Counted from the stretch's first letter, positions 26,590 through 36,953 are shown. The stretch: DNA of 64,000 nucleotides from Caballeronia sp. GAFFF1 (GCF_023630705.1 NZ_JALQEM010000012.1:176802-240801), one strand, 5' to 3'. A program made the numbers and translations. Notes: generated from the sequence alone by a model not told the origin.

Positions 26590-27243
26590 CTAATCCTCGA
26601 TTCCGACATAAGACGCCAGGCTGTCGGCGTTTCGTATTGCCTTATCCGCGTTTTCTTGCGCCGAGAACGACAAACCGACGCTCACGCCATACATTGCGTC
26701 GATGGAGTCGAACACGTCTGTGAAATGCGTACACTCGTGTATTAGCGTCAGCACCTGACAACCATGCCATAGTTGCGACCTTGGTGAGTTGCAGAAATGC
26801 GGATAGATGGCGATCATGCGCCTGGCTGTATCGGGTTTGCAGACAGCCGCATCCGTACTGCCATTATCTGGAAATATAGTGCATGTGATATTGCGTTGTT
26901 TCTGTGCGTCCCAGCGAATGATATTCTCCGGCTTCAGGTCGTCCATGGCGCTCAGAAGCTTCGGTAGTCCTGCTTGTAAAACGGCACGGGATACGTCATC
27001 GGAGCGACCTAGCCATTTCTTCACGCGGGCTTGGTCGCGTGCGTCCCACTTCGATACCGCCGCGATACGGGTTTGAATCAGGTCGAGAGCTTCGGCGCGC
27101 GATTTGATAATCGATTCCCTGAACTCCTTGTTGCTCATGTTTAAGCATATCGGCGTCGTATCCAGATCAATATGCACCTGCGACCCCGGCACCGCGTTAG
27201 TCTCCGCTGAGTCGTGAGCGACTGCATAATCGTTGTCAGACAT
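26590..27243 (-). CDS. M35-type (aspzincin) zinc metallopeptidase, candidate T6SS effector
   Basis: 217-residue protein with HECTH at residues 169-173 (zinc ligands His169 and His173, catalytic Glu170), aspartates 176 and 179 as third-ligand candidates, and 'NADSLASYVG' at 205-214, a motif typical of lysine-specific metalloendopeptidases of family M35. No signal peptide is present, so export must use another route. GGGAGG lies 6 nt before ATG 27243. Its start overlaps the end of the PAAR gene by 8 nt, making a type VI secretion effector the natural reading: the PAAR protein would carry it. G+C is visibly lower than in flanking genes, which suggests acquisition by transfer. Confidence 0.8.
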   Translation of the reverse strand: MSDNDYAVAHDSAETNAVPGSQVHIDLDTTPICLNMSNKEFRESIIKSRAEALDLIQTRIAAVSKWDARDQARVKKWLGRSDDVSRAVLQAGLPKLLSAMDDLKPENIIRWDAQKQRNITCTIFPDNGSTDAAVCKPDTARRMIAIYPHFCNSPRSQLWHGCQVLTLIHECTHFTDVFDSIDAMYGVSVGLSFSAQENADKAIRNADSLASYVGIED

Positions 27244-27763
27244 TCTTATCCTCCCTTATCTCGAGGCGGAGCGTTTCGGGGGCGCTGGTCGTTAGTCGTT
27301 GCGTTCTTCCTTTACCGTCAGTAAGGCCACGCCAAATCTGACCCGACGACGAACTAATCTGGTAACTAACGCCTACGTGCGGTTGTCCCGTCGCGGCGTC
27401 GCGCAAGACATATTGCTCGTCGTAGGTGACGGGCGATGCTGTAACAGCGTTCCCCGTTTGGGTGATAAGGCCGACGTCATCGCCGTCATCGTAGAAACAG
27501 TTGGGATCGGGACTTGCCATCACCCGGTTTTGAGCGCACGGACACAAGACTAAGTCGCCCTCTAAAACGCCCGCTCGTCCCCGATAGCATCGCCGTGTCG
27601 CCGTACCGATGATCTTGAACGCGCCTCTGCACTTGCCGCATGTGGCTTCGTCGCCGTACAGCGCAAACGGCTTACCGTGGTCTGTCATATGAGTAGCTGA
27701 GCCGCCGAGGACTATCCCTCCCGTAGTGGTAGGACTGCCTTGTACCACGAGTGCTTTACGCAT
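27236..27763 (-). CDS. PAAR-domain protein (T6SS spike tip) with C-terminal extension
   Basis: 175-residue protein. The PAAR fold runs over residues 1-95 or so: 'MRKALVVQGSPTTTGGIVLGG' and 'GDEATCGKCRGAFKIIGTA' followed by 'LEGDLVLCPC' match class I PAAR proteins that cap VgrG and load effectors. The C-terminal 75 residues ('YDEQYVLRDAATGQPHVGVSYQI', 'GLTDGKGRTQRL') form a small beta domain often found behind PAAR. An upstream in-frame extension is possible, but GGAG 9 nt before ATG 27763 and the family N-terminus support this start. No VgrG, Hcp or core T6SS gene lies in the window, so the cassette is an orphan. Confidence 0.85.
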   Translation of the reverse strand: MRKALVVQGSPTTTGGIVLGGSATHMTDHGKPFALYGDEATCGKCRGAFKIIGTATRRCYRGRAGVLEGDLVLCPCAQNRVMASPDPNCFYDDGDDVGLITQTGNAVTASPVTYDEQYVLRDAATGQPHVGVSYQISSSSGQIWRGLTDGKGRTQRLTTSAPETLRLEIREDKNV

Positions 27764-27980
27764 ATGCACGGCTCCGGCCGTTGCGCAGTTGGTGAAAGTC
27801 ACCGAGCCGCTCGTAGGTTGTCTCCGATCCGCTGCGATAACGGACAACGCCAGCGTCTCCGTCAAATGAACTTTCGCGATACCGCAGTTCAGGTTTCAAC
27901 GTTGCGGTCCGCTTGTCGCACCGAATGCGCGAACGGGTCGGAATAGGAGGGCGGATAGTTGCTATTTGTCTGTTTCTCAT
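27756..27980 (-). CDS. Small ORF upstream of PAAR gene, unknown
   Basis: 74-residue basic protein, not recognised. GAAGGA lies 5-6 nt before ATG 27980, a good ribosome-binding site. Its stop overlaps the PAAR start by 8 nt, exactly the same overlap as between PAAR and peptidase genes, which argues for a real, translationally coupled first gene. The sequence is rich in Arg and Thr and has no membrane segment or cysteine motif. It could instead be a decayed remnant of a larger upstream gene. Confidence 0.45.
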   Translation of the reverse strand: MRNRQIATIRPPIPTRSRIRCDKRTATLKPELRYRESSFDGDAGVVRYRSGSETTYERLGDFHQLRNGRSRAYA

Positions 27981-28292
27981 TTGAATCCTTCACTCTTCTT
28001 GGGCGTGGAGCACGCCGCTCACGCTAGCTAAACGAGGAAGGAACGCAATCCGACGAATCTTATTCTTTTGTGAGCTTGAACCTACGGAGCGATGACATTG
28101 ACGGGCCATCAAGGCTCGAGTGTTTGCCGCATGAAAAGACGACCTCACGGGGAGGCGCGCAATCGGAGCAGACATTCATAGCGCTACCGGACAGGCACTG
28201 ATCCATTCGTCTGCGACGATGCCAAATGCGTCGCACTAACCGTGCTAACGGCAGCGCAAACGGTCTGCCTTCCAAAAAAAACGCCAGAAAGG
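27981..28292. other. Gene-free stretch upstream of PAAR cassette
   Basis: No convincing gene. Short minus-strand frames exist near 28060-28206, one with a CxxC pair, but they lack ribosome-binding sites. The promoter of the cassette should lie here. TAAGAT on the minus strand near 28060 is a possible -10 without a good -35. A homopolymer of A occurs at 28275-28281. Confidence 0.4.
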
Positions 28293-28330
28293 AAAATGCC
28301 GTTCAGTCACCTGACTGAACGGCATTTTTC
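28293..28330 (-). terminator. Perfect 17-bp terminator hairpin after dodecin gene
   Basis: Positions 28293-28309 pair without mismatch with 28312-28328 (core TGCCGTTCAGTCA/TGACTGAACGGCA), with only two bases between the arms. AAAA and TTTTTC flank it on both strands, so it can act in either direction. It lies 50 nt beyond the dodecin stop and also shields the PAAR cassette region. Confidence 0.85.
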
Positions 28331-28378
28331 TTCGGCGCGGTTTTCACTTACGGCATGCAAAACGCCAACACTCGGCGC

Positions 28379-28588
28379 TCAGTCATCGATCCGCAGCCCA
28401 ACCTTGATCGTCACCTGCCAATGCAGGACCTCGCCGTTCTCGATATGCCCGCGCGTCTCGGTCACTTCGAACCAGTGCATATTGCGCAAAGTCTTCGAGG
28501 CCTTGGCCAGCGCGACGCGCACGGCGTCGTCGCTCGATTGAGTCGAGGAGCCGGTGAGTTCGATCTGCTTATAGACGTGATCCGACAT
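28379..28588 (-). CDS. Dodecin (flavin-binding protein)
   Basis: 69-residue protein that forms hollow dodecamers storing or buffering flavins. '[31 protein letters not shown]' followed by '[29 protein letters not shown]' is the canonical dodecin fold sequence, including the Trp that stacks on the isoalloxazine ring and the Gln of the 'HWQVT' strand. ATG 28588 has GGAG upstream (AAGGAG on the minus strand). Transcribed alone, ending in a strong hairpin. Confidence 0.95.
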   Translation of the reverse strand: MSDHVYKQIELTGSSTQSSDDAVRVALAKASKTLRNMHWFEVTETRGHIENGEVLHWQVTIKVGLRIDD

Positions 28589-28695
28589 GCTGTTCTCCTT
28601 GTGGTGTGCCTGGACTGCGATCCAGCAAGGCGCGCGCCACGGCGCATCAAGGCCGCCGTGTCACGCAGGAGACATCGAATGCAAAATGCCGGCGT

Positions 28696-29187
28696 TCAAC
28701 GCAGCGGACGCGAAGCGGCGTCGCCTGCATCCTGACGGCGCGCGCCGCGGCGTCTGCGAGCCGAAACGGTCGCACCGAATTCGCTCAGAATCTGCGTGCG
28801 GGCGCGGCTTGCGAACACAAGAAAGCCGAAGCCGTTCGCCTCATACCAGTAGCCGCCGTTCTCGAGTCCGTCGAGCGGCTGCTCCAGGGCATTCGTGATG
28901 GATTCGACGCAGCGCCGGTGCAGCTCGTCGATGGCTGGGTAGGGCGGCTGGGCGCCGCGCACGCTGCACAGAAGGACATCGAGTCCTGGCAGCGCATGGG
29001 CATACAGCACCGGTTCGTCCTGCGCGCGAGCGCGTGCAATCTTGGTATCGAGCTGGCCGAATGGCTTGAAATGCCTCAGCACGGCGAGAAACGACTCATC
29101 GCCATCAGCCTTCACGCGTCTACGCTTTTTCGGGAAGGACATAAAAACTCGCCTGAAAAAGAATTGCAAGAAACGCAGCGTCCTCAT
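28696..29187 (-). CDS. Conserved-looking unknown protein
   Basis: 163 residues if begun at ATG 29187, which has GGGAG 7 nt upstream. ATG 29142 would give 148 residues starting MSFPKKRRR. Not recognised. The N-terminus is strongly basic, the central part mixed alpha/beta ('QDEPVLYAHALPGLDVLLCSVRG', 'IDELHRRCVESITNAL', 'NGGYWYEANGFGFLVFASRART'), and the C-terminus is an Arg-rich tail. No signal peptide or membrane segment if translated from 29142. GC3 pattern supports coding. Confidence 0.6.
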   Translation of the reverse strand: MRTLRFLQFFFRRVFMSFPKKRRRVKADGDESFLAVLRHFKPFGQLDTKIARARAQDEPVLYAHALPGLDVLLCSVRGAQPPYPAIDELHRRCVESITNALEQPLDGLENGGYWYEANGFGFLVFASRARTQILSEFGATVSARRRRGARRQDAGDAASRPLR

Positions 29188-29526
29188 GCGGCCACTCCCG
29201 TCTTGCGTGCCGCACGTCGATCTTTTATAGCGCATCGATGTGATCGGGTCACGGTGATTCGGGCCTCCGGAACGCGCGATCGGCGAAATGGCCGACAGGC
29301 GTCAGAAGCGCACGAATCGTGCCGATGACCCGTTGGCGGCCCGCTGGCATCCCCTCGGCATTTCCTATGGGTATCTATCTGACATCTGTCTCAATAATAG
29401 TCCTGCTGTGAGCCGCGCGAACAGCCTTCGCGAAGAAAAAAAGCGCTCATGCTAACGAAAGGCGGATAGCGTGCCCTAAAGCGGGGCTCTCACGGCCCGC
29501 TCGTGGCGCTGGACGCACTCGCTTGT
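29188..29526. other. Gene-free stretch between unknown gene and mscL
   Basis: About 340 nt with no supportable gene. A slightly AT-richer patch around 29370-29410 (ending 'caataatag') could hold a promoter. No terminator with a T-run was found for mscL, which ends at 29527 and reads toward this region. Confidence 0.35.
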
Positions 29527-29970
29527 CTAGACGCGCGGCGTCTTTTTGAGTTCATCGCGGATTTCGCGCAGAAGCAGCACGTCTTCGGGCGGCGCGGCGG
29601 GCGCCGGCGCTTCCGTGGGCTTGCGCAGATTGTTGATGAACTTGACCATCAGAAAGATGATGAATGCCAGGATGATGAAGTTGATCAGCACGGTGATGAA
29701 TGAACCGTAGCCGAACACCGCGACGCCCGCGGTTTGCAGATCTTTGTACGAATCGGGATTGCCTTTGAAGGTCGGCGGTATGTGACCGAGCCGGACGAAG
29801 AGATTCGAGAAATCGAGCCCGCCTGTCGCGAGCCCGACGACCGGCATGATCAAATCCTTGACGACGGAGTTCACGATAGTCGAGAACGCGCCCCCGATGA
29901 TGACGCCGACTGCGAGGTCCATGACGTTGCCCTTGAGGGCGAAATTCTTGAATTCGTCGATCATGCTCAT
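29527..29970 (-). CDS. mscL: Large-conductance mechanosensitive channel
   Basis: Inner-membrane homopentameric safety valve against hypo-osmotic shock. The 147-residue protein starts [23 protein letters not shown], with two transmembrane helices (about 17-44 and 82-108) and the C-terminal bundle '[14 protein letters not shown]'. GGAGG lies 9 nt before ATG 29970, excluding longer in-frame forms. The Pro/Ala insert before the C-terminal helix is common in Burkholderiales. It lies next to the DUF2252 gene on the same strand, separated by a short tandem repeat. Confidence 0.95.
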   Translation of the reverse strand: MSMIDEFKNFALKGNVMDLAVGVIIGGAFSTIVNSVVKDLIMPVVGLATGGLDFSNLFVRLGHIPPTFKGNPDSYKDLQTAGVAVFGYGSFITVLINFIILAFIIFLMVKFINNLRKPTEAPAPAAPPEDVLLLREIRDELKKTPRV

Positions 29971-30135
29971 GCGGGAATTCCTCCTTTGCGAGTTCGAATG
30001 GATCGTTGTGAAGGTGCAGCGGCCGCAATCGCGCGCCGCTGCATCGAGCGCGAGCAGTACTACGCAAGCCGTGGATCTTGCTCGCAGGCAAGGCAATGAT
30101 AGTCAATCCGGTGGCGCGTCGCGCGGCGCGTGACC

Positions 30136-30187
30136 GAGCGGACGACATGAGCGGACGACATGAGCGGACGACATGAGCGGACGACAC
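30136..30187. repeat. Four tandem copies of a 13-bp unit
   Basis: GAGCGGACGACAT is repeated head-to-tail at 30136-30148, 30149-30161, 30162-30174 and 30175-30187 (the last ends AC instead of AT). It lies in the gap between the DUF2252 stop (30194) and the mscL gene. A 13-bp unit that is exact over three copies suggests recent slippage, so copy number may vary between strains. Confidence 0.9.
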
Positions 30188-30193
30188 CTACGG

Positions 30194-31579
30194 CTACGCG
30201 GCCTGAACGCGCCCCACGCTGATCGCCGCGCAAAAGGCCGCGTGATCCGCGACGGTCTGAGCGCCGTAGCGCTCGGCCCAGACCGCGTAGGCGGCGTCGA
30301 GCTTGTCTGATGCGCCGCAGTAACCCGCGATCAGCGCCGGGTCGCCGGTGCGCGCATGCGCGCGGGCGAGCAGCAGTCCGAGACACCACGCGCAAAAGTC
30401 GAAGGTGGCGCCATGCAGCCAGTCGACGGGAACGGAGCCGCGAATCTGCTTCATCTGGCGTACGTAGAAATCGCGCCCTGCGATGGTCGTCCAGCCGAGC
30501 AGCGCATCGGATGAGCTTTGCAGGAGCCGCTGACCATGCACGACGCGCCTGCCCTGATGCCGGAACGGCTCTTCGAGCGGCGGCACGAACGGCGCGGCGG
30601 CCGGCACGATGCCTTCCTTCACCTGCATGAAGATCGGATCGCCGAGCGCGCGGCCGATCAGCAGCACGAGATACGCACGCGTGCCGACGCTTCCGACGCC
30701 GACCACCCGATGCGCGACATCTACGACATCGTAGCGTTCGAGCATCATGCGCCACTCGCCCGCGATGGTCTGCAAATACGCCCTGAAGCCGTCGACGACG
30801 TGATTTTTCTCGGCGGCGTCGAGTTGCGTCAGGATCGGGGGATCGACCTTGAAGCGCCAGCTTTTGCCGGCCGGCTCCGCGACCTTGGCGAGCATCGTCG
30901 CGTGCGAGCGTTTCATCGCGCGTTCGACGGTGCGCTCGATCGTGGCTTTTTCGTCGGCGTCGAGATGCGTGGGCGCGTCGATGTGCAGCGCGCTTGCGTA
31001 AGACCGCATCTGCCACAAATCGTACGGGCTCACCTGGCGCAGTTCGTTCATCGTCGTGCGGTACGCCTCGCACGCGGACCGCACCGCGCGCTCCCGGCCT
31101 TGCATGTCCACGCTGTTTTCGCGGGCCGCGACGTTGATGCTCGCGGTCAGGCGCTTGAGATCCCATTCCCACGGGGCCACGATCGTCTCGTCGAAATCGT
31201 TCAGATCGAACACCACGTCCTGACGCGGCGTGCGAAAGAGGCCGAAGTTATTGATGTGCGCGTCGCCGTCGATCATCACGTTGTGCCCGATCGACGGCGA
31301 TCTCGACAAATCCCACGCCATGACGGTTGCCGCGCCGCGCAGGAACGCGAACGGCGATTCGGCCATGCGCGACATGCGCAGCGGCACGAGCCGCTCCTGT
31401 CGTCCCGCGTTGACGGCGAGCACGCGCTCGACGGGATCGGGGCGGTCCGGCTCCGGCTGCCAGTTCGCGTGGGCTTCGAAAGGGATGGCGTCGCGCAGCG
31501 CGCGGCCGGCGGCGCGACTTTCGTCGGCGGTGCCGCTTGCTTGCGATGTCGTCGGGATGGAGCTGAAGCGCGTGGACAA
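30194..31579 (-). CDS. DUF2252 family protein
   Basis: 461-residue cytoplasmic protein of the DUF2252 family, which has a kinase-like fold but no assigned substrate. Diagnostic motifs are 'SPFAFLRGAATVMAWDL', 'IDGDAHINNFG', 'VFDLNDFDET' and 'VHGQRLLQSSSD', resembling the phosphotransferase HGD.H..N and DFD motifs. The start is TTG 31579, supported by AAGGAGG 6 nt upstream. Divergent from glgX over a 190-nt region. No reaction should be assigned. Confidence 0.9.
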   Translation of the reverse strand: MSTRFSSIPTTSQASGTADESRAAGRALRDAIPFEAHANWQPEPDRPDPVERVLAVNAGRQERLVPLRMSRMAESPFAFLRGAATVMAWDLSRSPSIGHNVMIDGDAHINNFGLFRTPRQDVVFDLNDFDETIVAPWEWDLKRLTASINVAARENSVDMQGRERAVRSACEAYRTTMNELRQVSPYDLWQMRSYASALHIDAPTHLDADEKATIERTVERAMKRSHATMLAKVAEPAGKSWRFKVDPPILTQLDAAEKNHVVDGFRAYLQTIAGEWRMMLERYDVVDVAHRVVGVGSVGTRAYLVLLIGRALGDPIFMQVKEGIVPAAAPFVPPLEEPFRHQGRRVVHGQRLLQSSSDALLGWTTIAGRDFYVRQMKQIRGSVPVDWLHGATFDFCAWCLGLLLARAHARTGDPALIAGYCGASDKLDAAYAVWAERYGAQTVADHAAFCAAISVGRVQAA

Positions 31580-31770
31580 ACGTGCCTCCTTCGGCGAGCG
31601 AATGCTGCATGTGCGATGGACAGGCCAGCATACCGCAGATCGCGCGCGGTTTTGGAGGCGCTGCGAGGCCGACGCCGGGCACGCGCCTTGCTCTACCCAA
31701 TCCGCTTAATGCCGTGCAATGCGGCACCCTTATCCCGACGCATCGCGCGTCATTCTCTGCCGATCATCTC

Positions 31771-33984
<2,214 letters not shown>

Positions 33985-34052
33985 CGCATGGGGTCCCGCC
34001 GATAGCGCGGGAGCTCATGCCGATTGGTTATCATGCGATCTTTGCAATCGCA

Positions 34053-34079
34053 AAAGGCGGCGCAAGCCGCCTTTTTTGT
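34053..34079 (+). terminator. Terminator after glgX
   Basis: AAAGGCGG (34053-34060) pairs with CCGCCTTT (34067-34074) around a 6-nt loop and continues into a T-run to 34078, about 70 nt after the glgX stop. Confidence 0.85.
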
Positions 34080-34121
34080 TTCTACGATGCCTTTCTCACG
34101 TTCCCTCCCACGCTACCTCGC

Positions 34122-34241
34122 ATGATCCTGCACACGTTGTTGCGCGTGGCGACGTGGGATCAGCTCGAACGCATCTGGGAATTCGTCGTCGGCTTCTTCA
34201 AGTTTCTGTGGGCGCTGCTGCGTTTTCTGGGCGGCGGCTGA
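34122..34241 (+). CDS. Possible 39-residue membrane peptide
   Basis: A short frame encodes a hydrophobic, tryptophan-rich peptide with 'WDQLERIWEFVVGFFKFLWALL' as a likely single membrane helix. No clear ribosome-binding site precedes ATG 34122, and it lies just behind a terminator, so independent transcription would be needed. It is listed because its composition is protein-like. It could be chance. Confidence 0.35.
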   Translation: MILHTLLRVATWDQLERIWEFVVGFFKFLWALLRFLGGG

Positions 34242-34282
34242 AGCGCGCTTAGACTTGCTTGCTTGTGGCTCGACAAAGCGGT

Positions 34283-35515
34283 TCAGGTGTCGCGCCAGTT
34301 GTCGTCGTTGCTGCCGAGATCGAGACCGCCTCCGCCGCCACTGCCGTCATCCCAGTCGTTCGACCCGTTGCCGAAGTCCACGCCGCCGCCGTTGCTGTTG
34401 CCGAAGTCCAGCCCGCCATTGTCGTTGCCGACGTCGCGGCGTTCGACCGGCACTTCGCGCTCGATCACGCGGTCGCGTCCGTGCGACATGGCTTCGCCAA
34501 GGAGCACGCCGGTCAACAGGCCGCCCATGCCGCCACCGAAGCCGCCGCCGCCTTGCTGGATGATGACGGGCGGCTGCTGCCCTTGTTGCAGCGGATACGG
34601 TCCCTGCTGCGGATACGGCGCCTGCGGTCCATAGGGCTGCTGGCCGCGCCCGAAGCGCTCGGCTTCCTGCGCGAACGGCGACTGCCCTTGCGCACTGGAA
34701 TTCGCCGCATTCGCCGCATTTGGATCCGGCCGGCCTTCGGCGCGCGCCTTCAGGCTCGCCACCTGATTCTCCAGATCCTCGATGGCATAGGGCGGCACCG
34801 GGTTCTTCGCGTTCGAGAGCGACTCCACCATCTCGCGCAACTGCGTCTCCGCGCTCTCGACGTCGCGCAGAAGCGCCTCATGACCGGGCGCGGTCGACAG
34901 CCTCACGTCCAGCTTCAGCGTGCGCACATCGTTGAGCAACTCAGTCGCGCGTTTGAGCTGCGCGCGGCGGTCGTCTTCGCTGCGGCCGTCGTCACGGGCG
35001 CGGGCGCGTCGCAGGCCCCAGCGCAGCACCAGCGCAATCGCCGCGATCAGCACCGCGAGGCCGATCCACATGCCCATCGACGGCCCATGTTTCTGCGGCG
35101 CGGCGGCTTGCGCCGGATTGAACGGATTCAACGCGACTGAGCCGTTGGAGCCGCGATTGGTCGTCGCATTGGCGCGGTTCGCGTCGCTGCGGATGCGGGC
35201 CTCGGTGGACGCGAAGCGCGACGGGTCCGTGAAGCTCAGCGACGGATCGAGCGTCTTCGCTTGCTGCAAGTGGGAAAGCGCGTCGCTCGCGCGGCCTTCG
35301 CGGTCCAGCACCTGCGCGTACAGGTAGTGCGCGTGCGCGTTGTTCGGATGCGCGCCGAGCACTTCGCTCAACTGCGCGTCGGCTTTCTGCCAGTTGCCCT
35401 GCGTCATCGATTGCTCGACCTGCTGCGCGGTCGGCACGGCGGCCAGCGCGAGCGGCGAAGCGACCGACAGCGCAAGGGACATCGATAAGGCGAGAGCCGT
35501 CAAGGTCTTTTTCAT
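34283..35515 (-). CDS. TPR membrane protein with Gly/Asp/Asn-rich tail
   Basis: 410 residues. A signal peptide or anchor (LTALALSMSLALSVASPLALA) is followed by a TPR-like region (about residues 30-95, 'HYLYAQVLDREGRASDALSHLQQAKTLDPS'). One transmembrane helix lies near 145-165 (MWIGLAVLIAAIALVLRWG), then a charged coiled-coil segment, a Gln/Pro-rich linker, a glycine-zipper-like patch 'GGGMGGLLTGVLLGEAM', and a low-complexity acidic Gly/Asn/Asp tail. Function unknown. It lies downstream of a PspA/IM30 gene on the same strand (122-nt gap), so a membrane-stress role is plausible. The start is ATG 35515, giving a clean signal peptide. Confidence 0.82.
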   Translation of the reverse strand: MKKTLTALALSMSLALSVASPLALAAVPTAQQVEQSMTQGNWQKADAQLSEVLGAHPNNAHAHYLYAQVLDREGRASDALSHLQQAKTLDPSLSFTDPSRFASTEARIRSDANRANATTNRGSNGSVALNPFNPAQAAAPQKHGPSMGMWIGLAVLIAAIALVLRWGLRRARARDDGRSEDDRRAQLKRATELLNDVRTLKLDVRLSTAPGHEALLRDVESAETQLREMVESLSNAKNPVPPYAIEDLENQVASLKARAEGRPDPNAANAANSSAQGQSPFAQEAERFGRGQQPYGPQAPYPQQGPYPLQQGQQPPVIIQQGGGGFGGGMGGLLTGVLLGEAMSHGRDRVIEREVPVERRDVGNDNGGLDFGNSNGGGVDFGNGSNDWDDGSGGGGGLDLGSNDDNWRDT

Positions 35516-35637
35516 GTGCGGGCCGGGCGTTGCGACGCCCGTCTCCATTCGAAGCTGCGATCGGTGATTGCCGAGACATCGCAAGGCGGATACCCGAAAG
35601 CGCATAGTCCGCGAAGCGACGGCGGCAGCCGCCGTAG

Positions 35638-36318
35638 TTACTGCGCCGGCGTATTTAGCTGCTTTTTCAGGGCTTCCAGACGGTCTTCCACCGAAGGGCC
35701 GCGATTGAGGGCCGCGAGCTTGTCATCGAGCGCCTTGCCGGACTTCTGGTCCGCCGAATTCAGACGCGCGTCGGAGCGGGCGTTCGCGAGCTGAACCTTG
35801 TCCTCCAGCTTCTGAAAATCTTCCGACAGATTTTTTCCGCCGATGCCGCCCAGCGCCGTCGCTGCCGTGTCCTTCGCCTGCGCGATTTGCTGCTTCGCCT
35901 GAAGGATGTTCGAGCGCGCGTTGAGATCGTTGCGGCGCTGGCGCATGTCGGCGATCTGCTGCTTCAGGTGATCGACCGAAGGCACGAGCGTTTGCAGTTC
36001 CGCCGCGAGCGCGTCGCGCTCCGTTTCGGCATTGGCTTGCGCCGCGAGCGCTTCGCGTGCGAGACCTTCGTCGCCGCCTTGCAGCGCGCGCTTGGCGCCG
36101 TCTTCGTACTTCTTCGCTTTCTCGGCGGCTGCGTCGCGCTTGCTTTGCTGCGTGGCGACCTGCGCCTCGATCTCGATCAGCGAGTTCTCCGCCTTCGCGA
36201 TGCTGTCGTCCAGCTCGCGCACGATCTGGCGGGCGTCGCGCGAGGGATCCTGCATGGTGTCGGCGGCATCGTTCAGCAGACCTTTGACGGTGCGCGAGAT
36301 GGAATCGAAAAGCGACAT
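35638..36318 (-). CDS. PspA/IM30 (ESCRT-III-like) family protein
   Basis: 226-residue, almost wholly coiled-coil protein. It opens with 'SLFDSISRTVKGLLNDAADTMQDPSRDARQIVRELDD', the amphipathic helix and helix 1 of the PspA/Vipp1 family, followed by long Lys/Glu/Gln/Ala heptads (residues 25-200). The family binds stressed membranes from the cytoplasmic face and remodels them. AGGAG lies 8-9 nt before ATG 36318. No pspF, pspB or pspC gene is nearby; instead it is followed by a TPR membrane protein that may be its membrane partner. Confidence 0.9.
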   Translation of the reverse strand: MSLFDSISRTVKGLLNDAADTMQDPSRDARQIVRELDDSIAKAENSLIEIEAQVATQQSKRDAAAEKAKKYEDGAKRALQGGDEGLAREALAAQANAETERDALAAELQTLVPSVDHLKQQIADMRQRRNDLNARSNILQAKQQIAQAKDTAATALGGIGGKNLSEDFQKLEDKVQLANARSDARLNSADQKSGKALDDKLAALNRGPSVEDRLEALKKQLNTPAQ

Positions 36319-36542
36319 GTATGTATCTCCTGGATGAAAACCACGGACCACTCGACCGCGGCTGGCGCGCCGCGCATCGAATGTGAGGCGCCGCGCCCGG
36401 AATGCAAGCGCAAGCGCGCCGCTTTCACGCGCGGGTTTACCCGTTCATTAGAGCACGTCGCGACTTAATATGGACTTAAGCAAGGTGAAGGAATGTAACG
36501 GCTACGCAGACGTGCCGTGAAAAGAGAGGCGTGCGGCCGAGC

Positions 36543-36953
36543 CTAGCCGCCGAGCCGTTCGTCGCCGGTCAGCGAGGCGTCTTCGCCGGCGCTTTCGGTG
36601 TCGTCACGGCTGACGGGAACGCTCGCCGCCGCCACCGTCGATGCAGCCGCCGCCGCAGCCTGCGATCGCGCGATCTTGGCCGCGCCCGCGGCGGCTTCGC
36701 GCGCCTCGCGTGCCGCTGCCTTGGCGGCCACGCTGCGCAGCGCGACATCGAGCGGATCGGGGGCTTTCGGCGCGCGCAGACGGTCGACGATGCCCGCCAC
36801 CTTGATCTGCTCGCTCGTCGCGTTGAAGTTGAGCACCGCCCGCCGCATGAGTTCGCTCACGCTGATGCCGAGGTCGTCCGCGGTCTTGCTGATGGCGAGC
36901 TTTTGCGCCGGGGTCACGAATACAACGATGCGTTCGGTAGGCTTGGTCGTCAT
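36543..36953 (-). CDS. Ribbon-helix-helix protein with Ala-rich tail
   Basis: 136 residues. Residues 1-45 ('TERIVVFVTPAQKLAISKTADDLGISVSELMRRAVLNF') fit a ribbon-helix-helix DNA-binding domain of the CopG/Arc type. The remainder is a charged and then alanine-rich helical tail with no known domain. No toxin gene is adjacent, so it is not obviously an antitoxin. It may be an autoregulated transcription factor. It is divergent from the penicillin-binding protein gene across a 543-nt gap. Confidence 0.75.
   Translation of the reverse strand: MTTKPTERIVVFVTPAQKLAISKTADDLGISVSELMRRAVLNFNATSEQIKVAGIVDRLRAPKAPDPLDVALRSVAAKAAAREAREAAAGAAKIARSQAAAAAASTVAAASVPVSRDDTESAGEDASLTGDERLGG

Noticed and set aside
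28060..28275. Minus-strand frame with NVCSDC near the PAAR cassette
   Set aside because: A CxxC pair drew attention, but no start has a ribosome-binding site and the frame is short and irregular.
36543..36953. Toxin-antitoxin system
   Set aside because: The ribbon-helix-helix protein resembles antitoxins but has no adjacent toxin-sized gene in a coupled position.
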